Notes: a model not told the origin generated them from the letters alone. A DNA stretch of 64,000 nucleotides from Thalassotalea marina (GCF_014656435.1 NZ_BNCK01000002.1:427475-491474); one strand, 5' to 3'; counted from the stretch's first letter, positions 8,924 through 19,309 are shown. Numbers and translations are program-made.

Positions 8924-10219
8924 TTATAGTGCAGCAATAAAAATAGTTAGAGTATCGCCAACATCTAAATGATTTTTCGAAATACCGTTCCACTGCTTAA
9001 GTTTATTGACCGTTACATTAAAATGACGAGCAATACGCCATAAGCTGTCGCCAGATTTCACCCTATATTCTATTTGCTTATCTGCAAGTACAGGTAAAAC
9101 TAAAGTATCTCCAGCTCTGATTTTGTTGGACTTTAACTGATTAAAGGTTTTAAGTTCAGCAATACTAATGTCATGCAATTTGGCAATTTTGCTCAAACTG
9201 TCACCGCGACGAATAGTATATTTTTGCCATTGCGTGTTTGGCATGGTAGGAGCATTAACTAAATACTGCTGCCAGCTTTCCTGTTGAGACTGCCTTAAAA
9301 CTATGTGTTTTGCACCCGCTATCAGGGCAGGGTAACGTCTATAACCTGGGTTTAAAATACGTAGCTCTGTCCATTGTGTACTATCGTCTAAAATCAAATC
9401 GCCACCTCGATCAACAATATCAATGGTTGGTTTGTTGGCGATAATAGGAAAATGCATTTGTTGCTCTTTTAACAACTGAGAGGCAGCTAACAACTTAGGT
9501 ACATAGTGGCGCGTTTCTCTGGGGATTTTCAAGCTAAAAAAATCTGTGGGTTTACCTTTGCGTTTATTGTAACTAATAGCTCTTGCAACTCTGCCTTCAC
9601 CTGTATTGTATGCGGCGATTGCGTGATACCAATTTCCATCAAAGCGTTTGTGTAAATAGCTTAGAAAGTTTAAGGCAGCGTTTGTTGATTCAACAATATC
9701 GTGACGACCGTCATACCACGCGTTCATCTTCACGCCATAATGTTTTGCAATCAATGGTGTCAGTTGCCACAGTCCCGATGCGTGTTTATTTGAGTATGCG
9801 CGAGAATTAAAATCACTTTCGATAAGTGGCATGAGGGCTAGTTCTATTGGCAAGCCACGGCGCTCTACTTCATTCACTATATAGTACAAGAATGGCTCTG
9901 CACGTTTTGTAATGAGCTCCATATAATTAGGGTGTTTAAGATACCAGTTAATACGATCTTGTACTGATTTTTCTTCAGAGTGAGTAAAGCCAAGCTGTAT
10001 ACGAATTCGCTGCCAAACATCGTCTACTTCTGTCGGTGAAAGTTCTAATGTTTCGATCGGCTTTTCATCATTAGCAGTTGATTTGGGTACATCTACTTCA
10101 AACGCTGGCGGTGTGTGGGGATCCGACGTGTCAGCGGTTTCTATGTCACTTGATGTAGTAGCACAACCAGTAATATTGAGAATTAAAAGTGAAAAAAAGA
10201 TAAAAAGAATTACGCGCAT
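8924..10219 (-). CDS. mltD: Membrane-bound lytic murein transglycosylase with LysM repeats (MltD type)
   Basis: Outer-membrane-anchored peptidoglycan lyase. The order is a lipoprotein signal (lipobox I-T-G-C near residue 20), then an SLT domain at about 105-230 with catalytic Glu in LALMPLIESDFNSRAYS, then GLWQL and AIAAYNTGEGRV. Two LysM peptidoglycan-binding modules close the protein: YTIRRGDSLSKIAKLHDIS and YRVKSGDSLWRIARHFNVT. About 430 residues, normal for MltD. The start at 10219 opens the signal peptide directly; a GTG five codons further up is possible. yggX follows 108 bases downstream on the same strand. Confidence 0.9.
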   Translation of the reverse strand: MRVILFIFFSLLILNITGCATTSSDIETADTSDPHTPPAFEVDVPKSTANDEKPIETLELSPTEVDDVWQRIRIQLGFTHSEEKSVQDRINWYLKHPNYMELITKRAEPFLYYIVNEVERRGLPIELALMPLIESDFNSRAYSNKHASGLWQLTPLIAKHYGVKMNAWYDGRHDIVESTNAALNFLSYLHKRFDGNWYHAIAAYNTGEGRVARAISYNKRKGKPTDFFSLKIPRETRHYVPKLLAASQLLKEQQMHFPIIANKPTIDIVDRGGDLILDDSTQWTELRILNPGYRRYPALIAGAKHIVLRQSQQESWQQYLVNAPTMPNTQWQKYTIRRGDSLSKIAKLHDISIAELKTFNQLKSNKIRAGDTLVLPVLADKQIEYRVKSGDSLWRIARHFNVTVNKLKQWNGISKNHLDVGDTLTIFIAAL

Positions 10220-10361
10220 TTTTAATAGAACCACTCTAATGCTGGCTTGCTGAATAGACGCCGCAGTCTAAAGCCTATCCGCATTAAAGTAAATCCACCT
10301 AACTTTTGACCATAGCACCCGATCTAATCTGCAATCGATAAAGTATTTTAATATTAATGTA

Positions 10362-11174
10362 TTACCCTATCTGTGGTGAGCAATTGGGCGGGTTAATAAA
10401 TTCATAAGGATGTGCATTTAATGTGTCATCAACCTTATATTTAATTCGTAACTGTTTTATCTGAGAAGAGAGCTGCATCATAGCTTGCTGATATTTTGAA
10501 ATAACAGATTCTGGTACATTCCGATTAAAAGCAAAATAATCGCCAACAGACGCTAGCTTACATACCACTTTGTATTGGTTTATTTTATCTGGTTGTTGTT
10601 TAAAGATATCGCGTAATCCACTGGCCGATATCGCTAAAATATCAATCCTTTTGCTTGCTAACATTTGTTCTGCTTGTTGCATGTTGGCACTTTCAACAAG
10701 GTTTTTAACTCCCAATTGTAATAATAACTCTTCGGTTATATCGTCTCGAATAAGTGCAAAACTTGCAGACTTTAAAGCATTATTATCTAGTTTGTTGTTA
10801 TTACTAACCAATAAATAATGTGCAGTGAAAATAGGTCCGACCCACTTAAACTGTTTTTCTCGTTTAGTGGAACGTGACATAGCAAATAAAACCGTGTGTC
10901 GATCCCTTTGTACTTGTACATAACCTCTAGCCCAAGGTACAACCCAAATAGGTGGTTCAGTTATATTTAGTTGTTGCCACACTAATCTCAATGTTTCAAC
11001 GGAAAGCCCAGTTAATTGATCATCTTTTATATAGGCTGAAGGAGGGTAAATTTCTGTGTAAAAATCTAATGGGTATGAATTAGTTTGTGTATCAGCTTTC
11101 ACATAACCCGTGCCGAAAAACACAACGGATAAAAGTAACCCTGCTAATTTCTTCCAACGGCTAGCTGCTAACAT
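10362..11174 (-). CDS. Periplasmic solute-binding protein, family 3 type
   Basis: 270 residues with a signal peptide (about 1-27). The body has the type-II periplasmic binding fold: LDFYTEIYPPSAYIKDDQLTGLSVETLR at the N-terminus, then PWARGYVQVQRDRHTVLFAMSRSTKREKQFKWVGPI. The latter is the signature of stand-alone family-3 binding proteins common in Alteromonadales. No ABC permease or ATPase for amino-acid uptake is adjacent, so it may serve sensing or an unlinked transporter. Ligand unknown. Confidence 0.8.
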   Translation of the reverse strand: MLAASRWKKLAGLLLSVVFFGTGYVKADTQTNSYPLDFYTEIYPPSAYIKDDQLTGLSVETLRLVWQQLNITEPPIWVVPWARGYVQVQRDRHTVLFAMSRSTKREKQFKWVGPIFTAHYLLVSNNNKLDNNALKSASFALIRDDITEELLLQLGVKNLVESANMQQAEQMLASKRIDILAISASGLRDIFKQQPDKINQYKVVCKLASVGDYFAFNRNVPESVISKYQQAMMQLSSQIKQLRIKYKVDDTLNAHPYEFINPPNCSPQIG

Positions 11175-11255
11175 ATAGATTTTTATTGTTTTTTTAGATT
11201 AAAAATCACTCTACTGATAAACGTTTAACTGGTCAACCTCAGGGGTGGCTGAATA

Positions 11256-11269
11256 TTGATCTATGTCAA
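11256..11269. promoter_or_regulatory. FNR-like palindrome
   Basis: TTGATCTATGTCAA differs by one base from the FNR/EtrA consensus TTGATNNNNATCAA. It lies in the divergent region between the solute-binding protein gene and the MacAB-like operon. No further support. Confidence 0.3.
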
Positions 11270-11455
11270 TGCTAATCAAGGCTGGCGGTCTCAAATTGGT
11301 TTTTAAGTGTCGTTAAAATGTAAACAAAAAGTAACTTTATTGTTTGCGTTTTGTACTTTGTGGTTAAAAAACATCCTTTTCATTTGTTTTTTGCTGTGCT
11401 AGGTTTACTAAATGTTTCGTATTTAATGTTTGTTTACAAATAGCAATTAAAAGAT

Positions 11456-11752
11456 TTGAAACTCTGTAGAAGTAGGCAAATAACATGGCTGTGTGATGAG
11501 CAACTTAATTTTACTCATATTAAATTGCCTGAATCGGCTGATGTTCGTTATATCTACCTCTACTTTGATGAACCAGTAGAAGGTGATGACAATAGCTTGT
11601 ACGCCTACATTCGGTATGCAGAAAGTCAGAAGCATTTGGAAAAAGGTCGTATTAGGCGCATATTGGCATCAGACCTATTAAAGCAGAAAAAAAATATTCC
11701 AGGGTATTTGATTCAAATTCCAATTACAGGACTGAAACCTCAGAAATTTTAA
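11456..11752 (+). CDS. Small hypothetical protein upstream of the exporter operon
   Basis: 98 codons from a TTG start; no strong ribosome-binding site. The C-terminal two thirds read like a real globular protein (VRYIYLYFDEPVEGDDNSLYAYIRY, then RRILASDLLKQKKNIPGYLIQIPI), but I recognise no family. It ends 57 bases before the adaptor gene and could be the first gene of that operon. A small hairpin (GGAGATTGGATCTCC) follows its stop. Existence is plausible, not certain. Confidence 0.4.
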   Translation: MKLCRSRQITWLCDEQLNFTHIKLPESADVRYIYLYFDEPVEGDDNSLYAYIRYAESQKHLEKGRIRRILASDLLKQKKNIPGYLIQIPITGLKPQKF

Positions 11753-11809
11753 CGGAGATTGGATCTCCAAGTTTAACCTAGCGGTAGATTAAAAGAATAA
11801 GGATATACA

Positions 11810-13027
11810 TTGTTAACCATTCCTGAAAAAGCACAACTTGACAGTAATAAACGCTGGTTAATCGGTTTAGTGATTGGCCTGGTGGTTACTGTTTTTTTAG
11901 TGTTTATGATTAAAAAGTTTTTGTTCACTAACAAGGCTTACGACATTAGCTATAGTCAAGCAGAGCAGGGGAGTGTTGTTCAACAAATTGGTGCTTTTGG
12001 CCGCTTAAAGCCTAGGGTTTCAAATAGTTTAGTGGCAGAGGTTAATGGCCATGTTAGTGAACTAAATGTTTTCCCCGGCACATACTTAAATGAAAATACT
12101 CTGGTATTAACGTTAAGTAACCCTCAATTGATGCGCCAATATCATATCGCAGAGCTTAATTGGCAAAAAGCACAAGCTGAACATGCCTTGGCTTTGGCTC
12201 GCTTAGAGCGTGAAGCAACACAATTGGCAAATGACGTAGCTATGGTCAATAGCGAGCTTAAATTTGCTGAGCAGGAAATTACCACGTTAAGTACGTTGCA
12301 CCAATCGCAGTTATTAAGTGATTTAGACTTTCTCAAAGCAAAAACACGCCTAGAACAAACACGTTTAAAACTTGATTTAAATAAACGCAGTGAACAAGCG
12401 TTTTTAAGTGCGCTTGCTTCTGAGAAAAAAGCGTTAAATTTAAGTTTAGAAGCTGAAAAACTGCAATTGGCGTTAGTAAAAGCTGACGTTGAAAACTTAC
12501 AAGTTGTTGCGAAACAAGCGGGAATTTTAACCGAACTTCATGAAGGGCTTGAAGTTGGGCAGGCTATTACTGAAGGAATGGTTTTAGCAAAACTGTCAAA
12601 CAAAGAAAGTTTATTTGCTGAATTACTGGTGCCGGCCAGTAATGCTGATTTGATAGAAGCCGGCATGCCTGTTGATATCGCAATAAAAAATAACACCTAC
12701 CGCGCACAGGTGGTACGTATTCACCCTAATGTTGAAGCAAACCAAATAAAAATTGAAGCAAGTTTTATTGAGCAAGTACCAAGCAGTGCGGTTAGTAACT
12801 TGTCGGTATCGGCTAAAGTGTTGATCGCAGAAAAAAGCAATACGCTTCGCATTGCTAAACCTGTGTACTTTGTCCCGAATCAAAAGGTGCAGTCGTTGTT
12901 TGTTTATCAGGATCAAAACATCATCAAGAAAACGGTCACTATTGGTTTACAAGGCGATAAGTATATTGAGGTAATTGATGGATTAAGCCTTGGTGAGCAG
13001 GTGTTAAATTCGTCACCTCAGGGATAA
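11810..13027 (+). CDS. HlyD/MacA-type periplasmic adaptor of an ABC exporter
   Basis: 405 residues. One N-terminal transmembrane helix (about 17-38), a barrel-sandwich half near 60-95, and a long alpha-helical hairpin (about 100-215) rich in Leu, Ala, Lys and Glu. The second lipoyl half (NLQVVAKQAGILTELHEGLEVGQAI) and beta-barrel domain complete the membrane-fusion-protein architecture. It links an inner-membrane transporter to an outer-membrane channel. Start is TTG, preceded by AAGGA. The ATPase and permease genes follow in the same operon. No TolC-like gene is nearby. Confidence 0.9.
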   Translation: MLTIPEKAQLDSNKRWLIGLVIGLVVTVFLVFMIKKFLFTNKAYDISYSQAEQGSVVQQIGAFGRLKPRVSNSLVAEVNGHVSELNVFPGTYLNENTLVLTLSNPQLMRQYHIAELNWQKAQAEHALALARLEREATQLANDVAMVNSELKFAEQEITTLSTLHQSQLLSDLDFLKAKTRLEQTRLKLDLNKRSEQAFLSALASEKKALNLSLEAEKLQLALVKADVENLQVVAKQAGILTELHEGLEVGQAITEGMVLAKLSNKESLFAELLVPASNADLIEAGMPVDIAIKNNTYRAQVVRIHPNVEANQIKIEASFIEQVPSSAVSNLSVSAKVLIAEKSNTLRIAKPVYFVPNQKVQSLFVYQDQNIIKKTVTIGLQGDKYIEVIDGLSLGEQVLNSSPQG

Positions 13028-13063
13028 GAAAAATAAAATAATAACAAGTAAAGGAGATTACAT

Positions 13064-13744
13064 GTGAATACCTTAATTGCATTACAACAGGTTGATAAAT
13101 CTTTTCAACAAGCGGCTAACGACAGCCCAGTGTTACAAGATATTGAATTAACCATTCACGATGGTGAGTCTATCGCGATTGTTGGCCCTTCTGGCAGTGG
13201 TAAGTCAACGTTATTGTCAATTATTGGTTTATTGGATGAACCAAGCAGTGGAACTTATTTATTGCGGACACAGGATGTGACCCAACTAACAAGGCAACAA
13301 AAAAGTTCGGTACGAAATGAACATATTGGCTGGATATTTCAAAACTTTAATTTAATTGCCAGTATGACCGTACTTGAAAACGTAGTGCAGCCAATGCGAT
13401 TTAACCCGTCTGTTGCCAGCAGTGATTATGTAGCGCGCGCTGAACAGGCGTTGGCTCAAGTGGGGTTAAGTGATAAAAAAAATAGCACACCAGATCAACT
13501 CTCTGGTGGACAACAGCAACGTGTTGCCATTGCCCGAGCGTTAGTGAATAAACCGTCACTTATTTTGGCGGATGAACCAACGGGTAACTTAGACCAAAAA
13601 ACAGGTGAAGAGATTATGGCTTTGCTGCACAGTTTATGTCAGCAGGGCAGTACTTTGGTGGTTGTAACTCACGATGAAAAAGTAGCGGCAAGTTGTCAGC
13701 GCCGAATTGAAATATTAGATGGGCGCATTGTCAATGATCACTAA
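13064..13744 (+). CDS. ABC transporter ATP-binding protein, MacB/LolD class
   Basis: 226 residues with all ABC motifs: Walker [10 protein letters not shown] (about 39-47), Q-loop WIFQNFNLI, signature [15 protein letters not shown], Walker [13 protein letters not shown] and the H-loop VVTHD. It energises the large FtsX-type permease encoded next. Start is GTG, preceded by AAGGAG; an out-of-frame ATG overlaps it. The 3' end overlaps the permease start, which indicates translational coupling. Confidence 0.95.
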   Translation: MNTLIALQQVDKSFQQAANDSPVLQDIELTIHDGESIAIVGPSGSGKSTLLSIIGLLDEPSSGTYLLRTQDVTQLTRQQKSSVRNEHIGWIFQNFNLIASMTVLENVVQPMRFNPSVASSDYVARAEQALAQVGLSDKKNSTPDQLSGGQQQRVAIARALVNKPSLILADEPTGNLDQKTGEEIMALLHSLCQQGSTLVVVTHDEKVAASCQRRIEILDGRIVNDH

Positions 13745-16082
13745 CAATACCTTATTTTCGCTACAAGTAGAGTGGCGACGCTGGCATGGCCAATATGTAA
13801 AGTTGTTTTTACTGTTAATGGGCTTTGCCATTAGTGCGGCACTACTGACCATGGCAGTGCGCCTTGGCAGCATGCTTTTTTATGAAAATCCTAACTGGAC
13901 CAATACTGATAAGCCACTTTATACCATTGGTCGATTACATGAAGACATGCAACTACAAACTGTTAGTCGACAAACGCTGGAGCAGTTAAAAACCTTGCCT
14001 ATGGTTGACGATGTTTCTTGGTTGTCGTTTAAAACGTTTTCCTTCACATTTGAAAATCAACCAATAAATAACCTAAATGCCATGGTATTTTCTGATAACT
14101 TACAGCAACATTTAGGCATAACGCTTGGCCCAGAGCAAAATCGATTAGGTATTTGGTTAACTGATCGTTATTGGCGAATGGCATTTAATGCAGATGCCGG
14201 CATTGTTGGTAAAGTAATGAGCTATAAGCGCATTGCTGAAGGACTTCCTATTTTAGGTGTGCTTGATCAAAAGTTTGATCAAGTGGGTACTAAGCCGTTA
14301 GATTTTTGGATTTCTAAAGATATTTTGCCCTATAACACGCCTTTTGGTGGTGGAGCTATGGCAGAAAAATTTTTATTAGCGGCCCCTTTGTATTACGGGA
14401 TATTTTCATCAAGTCAGCGCTTTAATATTAGCGACGCTACTAAACAACTAGAAAGCCTCGATTTGACAGTAAAGGGCATGAATTTTGGTCAAATATCGAC
14501 ACCATTAACCATGTTTTCGGGGGTGGTTTTAGATCCAAAAGCACAACACAACATGACCCTGCTATGGGGCTTGTTAATTGGCCTTATTATCACGCTGTTT
14601 GTCATTTTAACTTTCACTTTATTTGCCATTTCAACTAGTCGCACTATTTTGTTTGCCAATGAATATAATACTTTGCGGCTACTTGGCGCTGAAAGTGGTC
14701 ACTTACTTAGTTCCTCGGTATTGTTTTCAATAGTAAAGCTCGTTGTGATTGCTTTGTTAACTTGGCTTTGCATTTATTTTATAAGCAGCATGTTAGAGGC
14801 CTGCCAGGGGTATCAACAACGCTTTCCTGCCACTGAGTTTGCTATCGAAGCTAAAAACTTAATTGGCGCCTTATTGGCGGTATCGTTTACTGTCATATTA
14901 TGTGCATTAATCCCTATGACAAACTTATTAAAGCGCAGTACCTTTACGCGTATGACTAATCAAAGTAAGTCCTTTGTGCAAAAAATAATGAGTGACAGCA
15001 CGTTAGCGCTTCAGCTTTGTGCATCATTGGTGGCGATTTATGTGCTGGCATTTATTGGAGTTAAACAGTGGCAACAATATTATGAAAGTGAGGTCGATTT
15101 AACGGTATCGCAACTTGAGGTCTTTACGGGGAATTACCCTATTGCATGGCAACAAGTTTTAGAAAAAATAAAGCAACAAGATAGCTCTGCTGTAATTGTT
15201 TCTAGGCCATTTGACAGCCCATTCAGGGTGAACTTGGAAGATGAACGTATACCAGATGGCGCAATGGTCGACAGTATCAATGCCAGCAGTAACTACTTTT
15301 CACTACTGAAAACTAAAGTGGTTGGCCAAATACCTGACAATTGGCAAAGTGGTGTAGTGATCAACCAAAGTTTAGCCAAACGTTTGCAGCCCAATGGTGA
15401 TATAAATGCGTTAATTGGCACATCGATTAGCCATGGTTTGCCTGCTAAGCAACACACCATTATTGCTATTGCTCAAGATTTACCACATCTAGGGCGAACC
15501 AATGCGGTAGTGCCAGCAATGTATTTTTCACTTAATGAGTATGAAAAAGAGACATTAAACAACTTTGCAGTATTAACCTCTGAGATCAATTACCTTGAAA
15601 AAAATAGCGATTTTGTCACTTGGCTAAAAACACAATCCCCCGAATTTAAAGCCAGTGAAACACAAACGCTTGAGCAGGTTTTGGCAACCGCAGAGCAACA
15701 ATCAACCGATCTGCTTTTGGCTGCACTGATTGTTACTATAGTGATAGTACTTGGCGTTTTTTCTGGGCTTTGGTATCAAATGTTGTCGCAACTTAGAGTG
15801 GATAAACAGAATATCAGTGTGTTGGTCGCAATTGGCGCGCCAGACAGTTTTGTCTTTTTATCGCGCTTTAAAAAAATACTGATTATTTTTGTTGCGGCAC
15901 TAATTGTTTGTTTATTGGCTACAGTGTTGTTTGAACCGGCAAATAAAACCTTGAGTGATATCGACCCATTGGCCTTATTAGTTGCCATGGTATCTACTTT
16001 ATTAGTGTGTTTAACTGCCGTGTTAATTCCAGTAAAACGATTATTAGCTCAACCTATTCAGCAAGCACTAAGAGATTTATAA
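13734..16082 (+). CDS. Large FtsX-domain ABC permease (MacB-like exporter)
   Basis: About 782 residues. It has a cytoplasmic N-terminus, a first transmembrane helix near 22-42, a large extracytoplasmic domain, and then a three-helix FtsX block (about 280-410). A fourth helix near 425, a second extracytoplasmic domain and a second FtsX block (about 645-775) follow. The duplicated FtsX arrangement matches ABC-4 exporters for lipoproteins, peptides or drugs, which work by mechanotransmission. An ATG at 13719 is an alternative start; the one at 13734 gives a more typical N-terminus and a shorter overlap with the ATPase gene. Substrate unknown. Confidence 0.88.
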   Translation: MITNNTLFSLQVEWRRWHGQYVKLFLLLMGFAISAALLTMAVRLGSMLFYENPNWTNTDKPLYTIGRLHEDMQLQTVSRQTLEQLKTLPMVDDVSWLSFKTFSFTFENQPINNLNAMVFSDNLQQHLGITLGPEQNRLGIWLTDRYWRMAFNADAGIVGKVMSYKRIAEGLPILGVLDQKFDQVGTKPLDFWISKDILPYNTPFGGGAMAEKFLLAAPLYYGIFSSSQRFNISDATKQLESLDLTVKGMNFGQISTPLTMFSGVVLDPKAQHNMTLLWGLLIGLIITLFVILTFTLFAISTSRTILFANEYNTLRLLGAESGHLLSSSVLFSIVKLVVIALLTWLCIYFISSMLEACQGYQQRFPATEFAIEAKNLIGALLAVSFTVILCALIPMTNLLKRSTFTRMTNQSKSFVQKIMSDSTLALQLCASLVAIYVLAFIGVKQWQQYYESEVDLTVSQLEVFTGNYPIAWQQVLEKIKQQDSSAVIVSRPFDSPFRVNLEDERIPDGAMVDSINASSNYFSLLKTKVVGQIPDNWQSGVVINQSLAKRLQPNGDINALIGTSISHGLPAKQHTIIAIAQDLPHLGRTNAVVPAMYFSLNEYEKETLNNFAVLTSEINYLEKNSDFVTWLKTQSPEFKASETQTLEQVLATAEQQSTDLLLAALIVTIVIVLGVFSGLWYQMLSQLRVDKQNISVLVAIGAPDSFVFLSRFKKILIIFVAALIVCLLATVLFEPANKTLSDIDPLALLVAMVSTLLVCLTAVLIPVKRLLAQPIQQALRDL

Positions 16083-16099
16083 GCTTGTTAATCGTTGTT

Positions 16100-16133
16100 A
16101 TGATGCGTGCTAGTGACTCTAGTCACGCATCAT
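16100..16133. terminator. Hairpin between convergent permease and mutY genes
   Basis: ATGATGCGTG and CACGCATCAT form a 10-bp stem. The loop contains a nested GTGAC/GTCAC pair. It overlaps the last codons of mutY and probably ends transcription from both sides. Confidence 0.5.
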
Positions 16134-17204
16134 TTGTCTGACGGTTTTTAATACTTTTACAGTGGGTGTTGCTAAACCAATTTCATTGGTTTGATGCATG
16201 TTATACCAAGCGCAATCGTCTATTTCATTTATTTGGTTGTTCTTGTTAAAGCTACATTCAACGACAATTGGCGTAATATCTAAGTGATAATGGCTAAAGG
16301 TATGTCTAAACGTTGAAAGCTCAGTTTTATGCTCTAGGGTTAGCGCGTGTTTGGCTAACAATGCATCCAATTTACTTTCATTCTCAGCTTCTATAAAACA
16401 CCATAAACCGCCCCAAATGCCTGATGGCGGGCGCTTTTCCAACAGTATTTGTTCATCAACACGAATAACAAAAAAGTGTGTTTGTTTTTCTGGGATGGTC
16501 TTTTTCGGCTTTTTCTGTGGAAAATTTGCTTGTTCACCACTAGCGTTAGCAAAACATGATTTGGTCACCGGACATAAATCACAACTTGGTGAAGAGCGGG
16601 TACAAATAGTGGCACCAATATCCATCATCGCTTGGTTAAAAGCTTCAACGTAGTTTTTAGGTGTTAACTGCTCTGCAATTGGCCACAGTGTTTTTTCATA
16701 AGCTGCTTGGCCATTATGGCCTTGCACCATATAGTGTCTTGAAAGTACACGTTTTACGTTGCCGTCTAAAATCGGATGATGCAGTTTGAGCGATAAACTT
16801 AATATTGCACCAGCAGTAGAGCGGCCAATACCAGGCAGAGCAATCACTTGTTCTATGTTTGTTGGAAACTCGCCTGCATATTGATCGCGAATAATTTGTG
16901 CGGCTTTATGTAAATTACGAGCTCTGGCGTAATAACCAAGACCGGTCCAGTGGTGTAGTACCACGTCTTGTTCAGCGTTGGCTAAATCAACAATCGTCGG
17001 GAAGCTTTGCATAAAGCGTTGGTAATAGGGAATAACTGTTGCCACTTGCGTTTGTTGCAACATGATTTCTGAGATCCAAACGCGATAAGGAGTTTTATTT
17101 TGCTGCCACGGTAAATGTTTTCTACCTTTTTGCTGATACCAGCTTACAACATCATCACTAAATTGTTGTGCAGACTTGGGTGAAATTGTGATTTCTTGTT
17201 TCAT
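16119..17204 (-). CDS. mutY: A/G-specific adenine glycosylase MutY
   Basis: Base-excision repair glycosylase that removes adenine mispaired with 8-oxoguanine. It shows the helix-hairpin-helix [13 protein letters not shown] with the catalytic Asp downstream in [11 protein letters not shown], the EIMLQQTQV active-site helix, and a complete [4Fe-4S] loop C-x6-C-x2-C-x5-C ([17 protein letters not shown]). A C-terminal NUDIX-like 8-oxoG recognition domain is also present. About 361 residues, normal. The ATG at 17204 leaves the family-like N-terminus; an ATG 11 codons upstream is possible. It is divergent from yggL, as these genes neighbour each other in enterobacteria. Confidence 0.95.
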   Translation of the reverse strand: MKQEITISPKSAQQFSDDVVSWYQQKGRKHLPWQQNKTPYRVWISEIMLQQTQVATVIPYYQRFMQSFPTIVDLANAEQDVVLHHWTGLGYYARARNLHKAAQIIRDQYAGEFPTNIEQVIALPGIGRSTAGAILSLSLKLHHPILDGNVKRVLSRHYMVQGHNGQAAYEKTLWPIAEQLTPKNYVEAFNQAMMDIGATICTRSSPSCDLCPVTKSCFANASGEQANFPQKKPKKTIPEKQTHFFVIRVDEQILLEKRPPSGIWGGLWCFIEAENESKLDALLAKHALTLEHKTELSTFRHTFSHYHLDITPIVVECSFNKNNQINEIDDCAWYNMHQTNEIGLATPTVKVLKTVRQMMRD

Positions 17205-17324
17205 AGGCGGCAAGTGTATGTGGAAGCTAAGCGACATACAATAGTTAGTGTTGATTGATTTAAGTCATGGCAATTATGATGAATACCTTCTATAGTTGCG
17301 CAAAGATTTTTCAGGAGTTTACAG

Positions 17325-17663
17325 ATGAAATTTGAAGCTAAAAACCGCAGCCGTCGTCTAAGAAAAAAACTACGTGTAGATGAGTTTCAAGAGTTTGGTT
17401 TTGACGTTGCTTGGCAATTACCAAAAGACACTACCTCTGAGCAAATTGATGCTTTTGTAGATAAATTTTTTGCTGAGTGCATTCAGCCAAACAAGCTGGG
17501 TTTTGGTGGTGAAGGCGATACCATATGGCACGGTTTAGTTTGTACTGAAAAATTAGGCTCTTGTACTGATGAACACCGGATTGCCGTTGAATCTTGGTTA
17601 AAAGATAACGGTGCAACTGCAGTAGATGTTAGCCCTCTTTATGATGTTTGGTGGGCAGAGTAG
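17325..17663 (+). CDS. yggL: YggL family protein (DUF469)
   Basis: 112 residues: a basic N-terminus (RSRRLRKKLRVDEFQEFGFDVAW) and LGFGGEGDTIWHGLV mark the YggL family, which in E. coli is a 50S-associated protein of unclear role. CAGGAG precedes ATG. The E. coli neighbourhood yggL-trmB-mutY is kept here in rearranged form (mutY divergent, trmB 0.9 kb downstream). Confidence 0.92.
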   Translation: MKFEAKNRSRRLRKKLRVDEFQEFGFDVAWQLPKDTTSEQIDAFVDKFFAECIQPNKLGFGGEGDTIWHGLVCTEKLGSCTDEHRIAVESWLKDNGATAVDVSPLYDVWWAE

Positions 17664-17681
17664 TCTCTATTCTGTGCAGTA

Positions 17682-18362
17682 TTAAAAGTGATATTTGATT
17701 AGCCAGTTGATATTTCGCTCATCAACTTGGCTAATGCCGTATTTATTGTTCCAATGAACATACTCAATACCGATATATAGCCTAGTACTTAGGCCAAAAG
17801 CTGGCCCTAGGTTATATTTTAATTGCGAGGTAAAGTTCATGCTAGTGGCAGCGTCATCAGTTGCTGGCACATAATCAATAAATCCATCGTAAAGCCAATC
17901 ATTTAATGGGTAAGCCCAAGCCAAAGTAACTTGTGAACCATTATCTTTTTTGTCGTTATTTCTGTAATAAAAATTAGCTTTAAAGAATTTAAATCCCGGA
18001 ATTTTGATATCTGTGCCTAAGCCAAGTAAATAGTGGGTAAAGTTATCACCAGCTTCGACCGTTGATGCAAGATAAAGATTGTTAAACTTTGACAGTGATT
18101 GCTCGGTTATTTTTATTCTAGGTGACCATTCGGTATAAGTTGTTTTATCACCATTAGCAAAATGTGCTCTATCGACAAATAAAAAACTGTCTCCCCAGCT
18201 ATGACCTGACGCAAGTTCAAAGGTCGCTAATGTGCGATTGTTGTCACCTATTTCATATTGGTTGCTACCAAGTAAACTCAAGCTAAAGTCACTCCACAAT
18301 GTTTCTGCAAGGGCACTTATTGGAAAGAGTGTAAGCCAAAGGCAAAGGAAAGTTTTTGTCAT
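17682..18362 (-). CDS. Tsx/OmpK-type outer-membrane nucleoside channel
   Basis: 226 residues with a signal peptide ending A-L-A-E. The mature N-terminus LWSDFSLSLLGSNQYEIG and the pattern of alternating hydrophobic strands, ending in an aromatic residue (KYHF), are those of the 12-strand Tsx/OmpK barrel, which passes nucleosides. The start at 18362 has AGGACG in front. The gene lies between yggL and trmB on the opposite strand. Confidence 0.85.
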   Translation of the reverse strand: MTKTFLCLWLTLFPISALAETLWSDFSLSLLGSNQYEIGDNNRTLATFELASGHSWGDSFLFVDRAHFANGDKTTYTEWSPRIKITEQSLSKFNNLYLASTVEAGDNFTHYLLGLGTDIKIPGFKFFKANFYYRNNDKKDNGSQVTLAWAYPLNDWLYDGFIDYVPATDDAATSMNFTSQLKYNLGPAFGLSTRLYIGIEYVHWNNKYGISQVDERNINWLIKYHF

Positions 18363-18541
18363 AGATCGTCCTGCATTATGCAAAAATAAACATCACGTTT
18401 TACAATTAATCTTTACTTATAAGTAATAGTCAGTTTTTCCTTATTTGCTAATTCAGACAATTTGTTTGAGTTTCGGCCAGTAAAAAAGGATAATACGCGC
18501 CCTAAAATTTTCACGCTAATACGGTAATAAAGAACATCGCC

Positions 18542-19264
18542 ATGACTGAACAAACGCATAAAACCATTGAGCAAGCGCAAGAAGAAGGCAAATACATTCG
18601 TAAAGTACGCAGTTTTGTTAAGCGTGAAGGTCGTTTAACAAAAGGTCAGGCACGTGCTCTTGAATTGTATTGGCAAGAAATGGGCTTAAACCATGAAAAC
18701 GGAATGGTTAACTTTTCCGAGCTATTTGGTAACGACAACCCTGTAGTATTAGAGATTGGCTTTGGTATGGGTAAATCGTTAGTTGAAATGGCAAAAAATG
18801 CACCAGAGTTAAACTTTGTTGGTATTGAAGTTCATCGTCCAGGTGTTGGTGCTTGTGTGGCATTAGCAAAAGAAGAAGGTGTAGATAACCTCAAAGTGTA
18901 TGAACATGATGCTATTGAAATTTTAGCTGACTGTATTCCAGATGGTTCATTGTCAACGGTGCAATTGTTCTTCCCTGATCCGTGGCACAAAAAGAAACAC
19001 CACAAGCGCCGTATTGTGCAACCTGAGTTTGTTGAAACTATCCGCCAAAAACTAAAAGTAGGTGGTGTATTTCACATGGCAACTGATTGGGAAAACTACG
19101 CGGAATGCATGTTAGATGATATGCAATCGTCCCCTGGGTACAAAAATTTATCTGAAACCAATGATTATGTGCCGCGCCCAGACAATCGCCCACTAACTAA
19201 GTTTGAGCAACGTGGCCACCGTTTAGGTCATGGTGTTTGGGATTTACAATTTAGCAAAGAATAA
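18542..19264 (+). CDS. trmB: tRNA (guanine-N7-)-methyltransferase TrmB
   Basis: Makes m7G46 in tRNA variable loops using SAM. 240 residues, normal for the family. The SAM-binding motif [12 protein letters not shown] is near 62-74, followed by the family signature [16 protein letters not shown] near 147-162. ATG is preceded by a weak AAGAAC. A strong bidirectional terminator follows. Confidence 0.97.
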   Translation: MTEQTHKTIEQAQEEGKYIRKVRSFVKREGRLTKGQARALELYWQEMGLNHENGMVNFSELFGNDNPVVLEIGFGMGKSLVEMAKNAPELNFVGIEVHRPGVGACVALAKEEGVDNLKVYEHDAIEILADCIPDGSLSTVQLFFPDPWHKKKHHKRRIVQPEFVETIRQKLKVGGVFHMATDWENYAECMLDDMQSSPGYKNLSETNDYVPRPDNRPLTKFEQRGHRLGHGVWDLQFSKE

Positions 19265-19281
19265 CGCTAATCCCATGTCAC

Positions 19282-19309
19282 AAAAAATCCGCTATTAAGC
19301 GGATTTTTT
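19282..19309. terminator. Bidirectional rho-independent terminator after trmB
   Basis: AAAAAATCCGCT and AGCGGATTTTTT form a 12-bp stem with a 4-base loop, with T-runs on both strands. It serves trmB and the convergent gene at 19295-19687, whose last codons lie in the stem. Confidence 0.9.
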
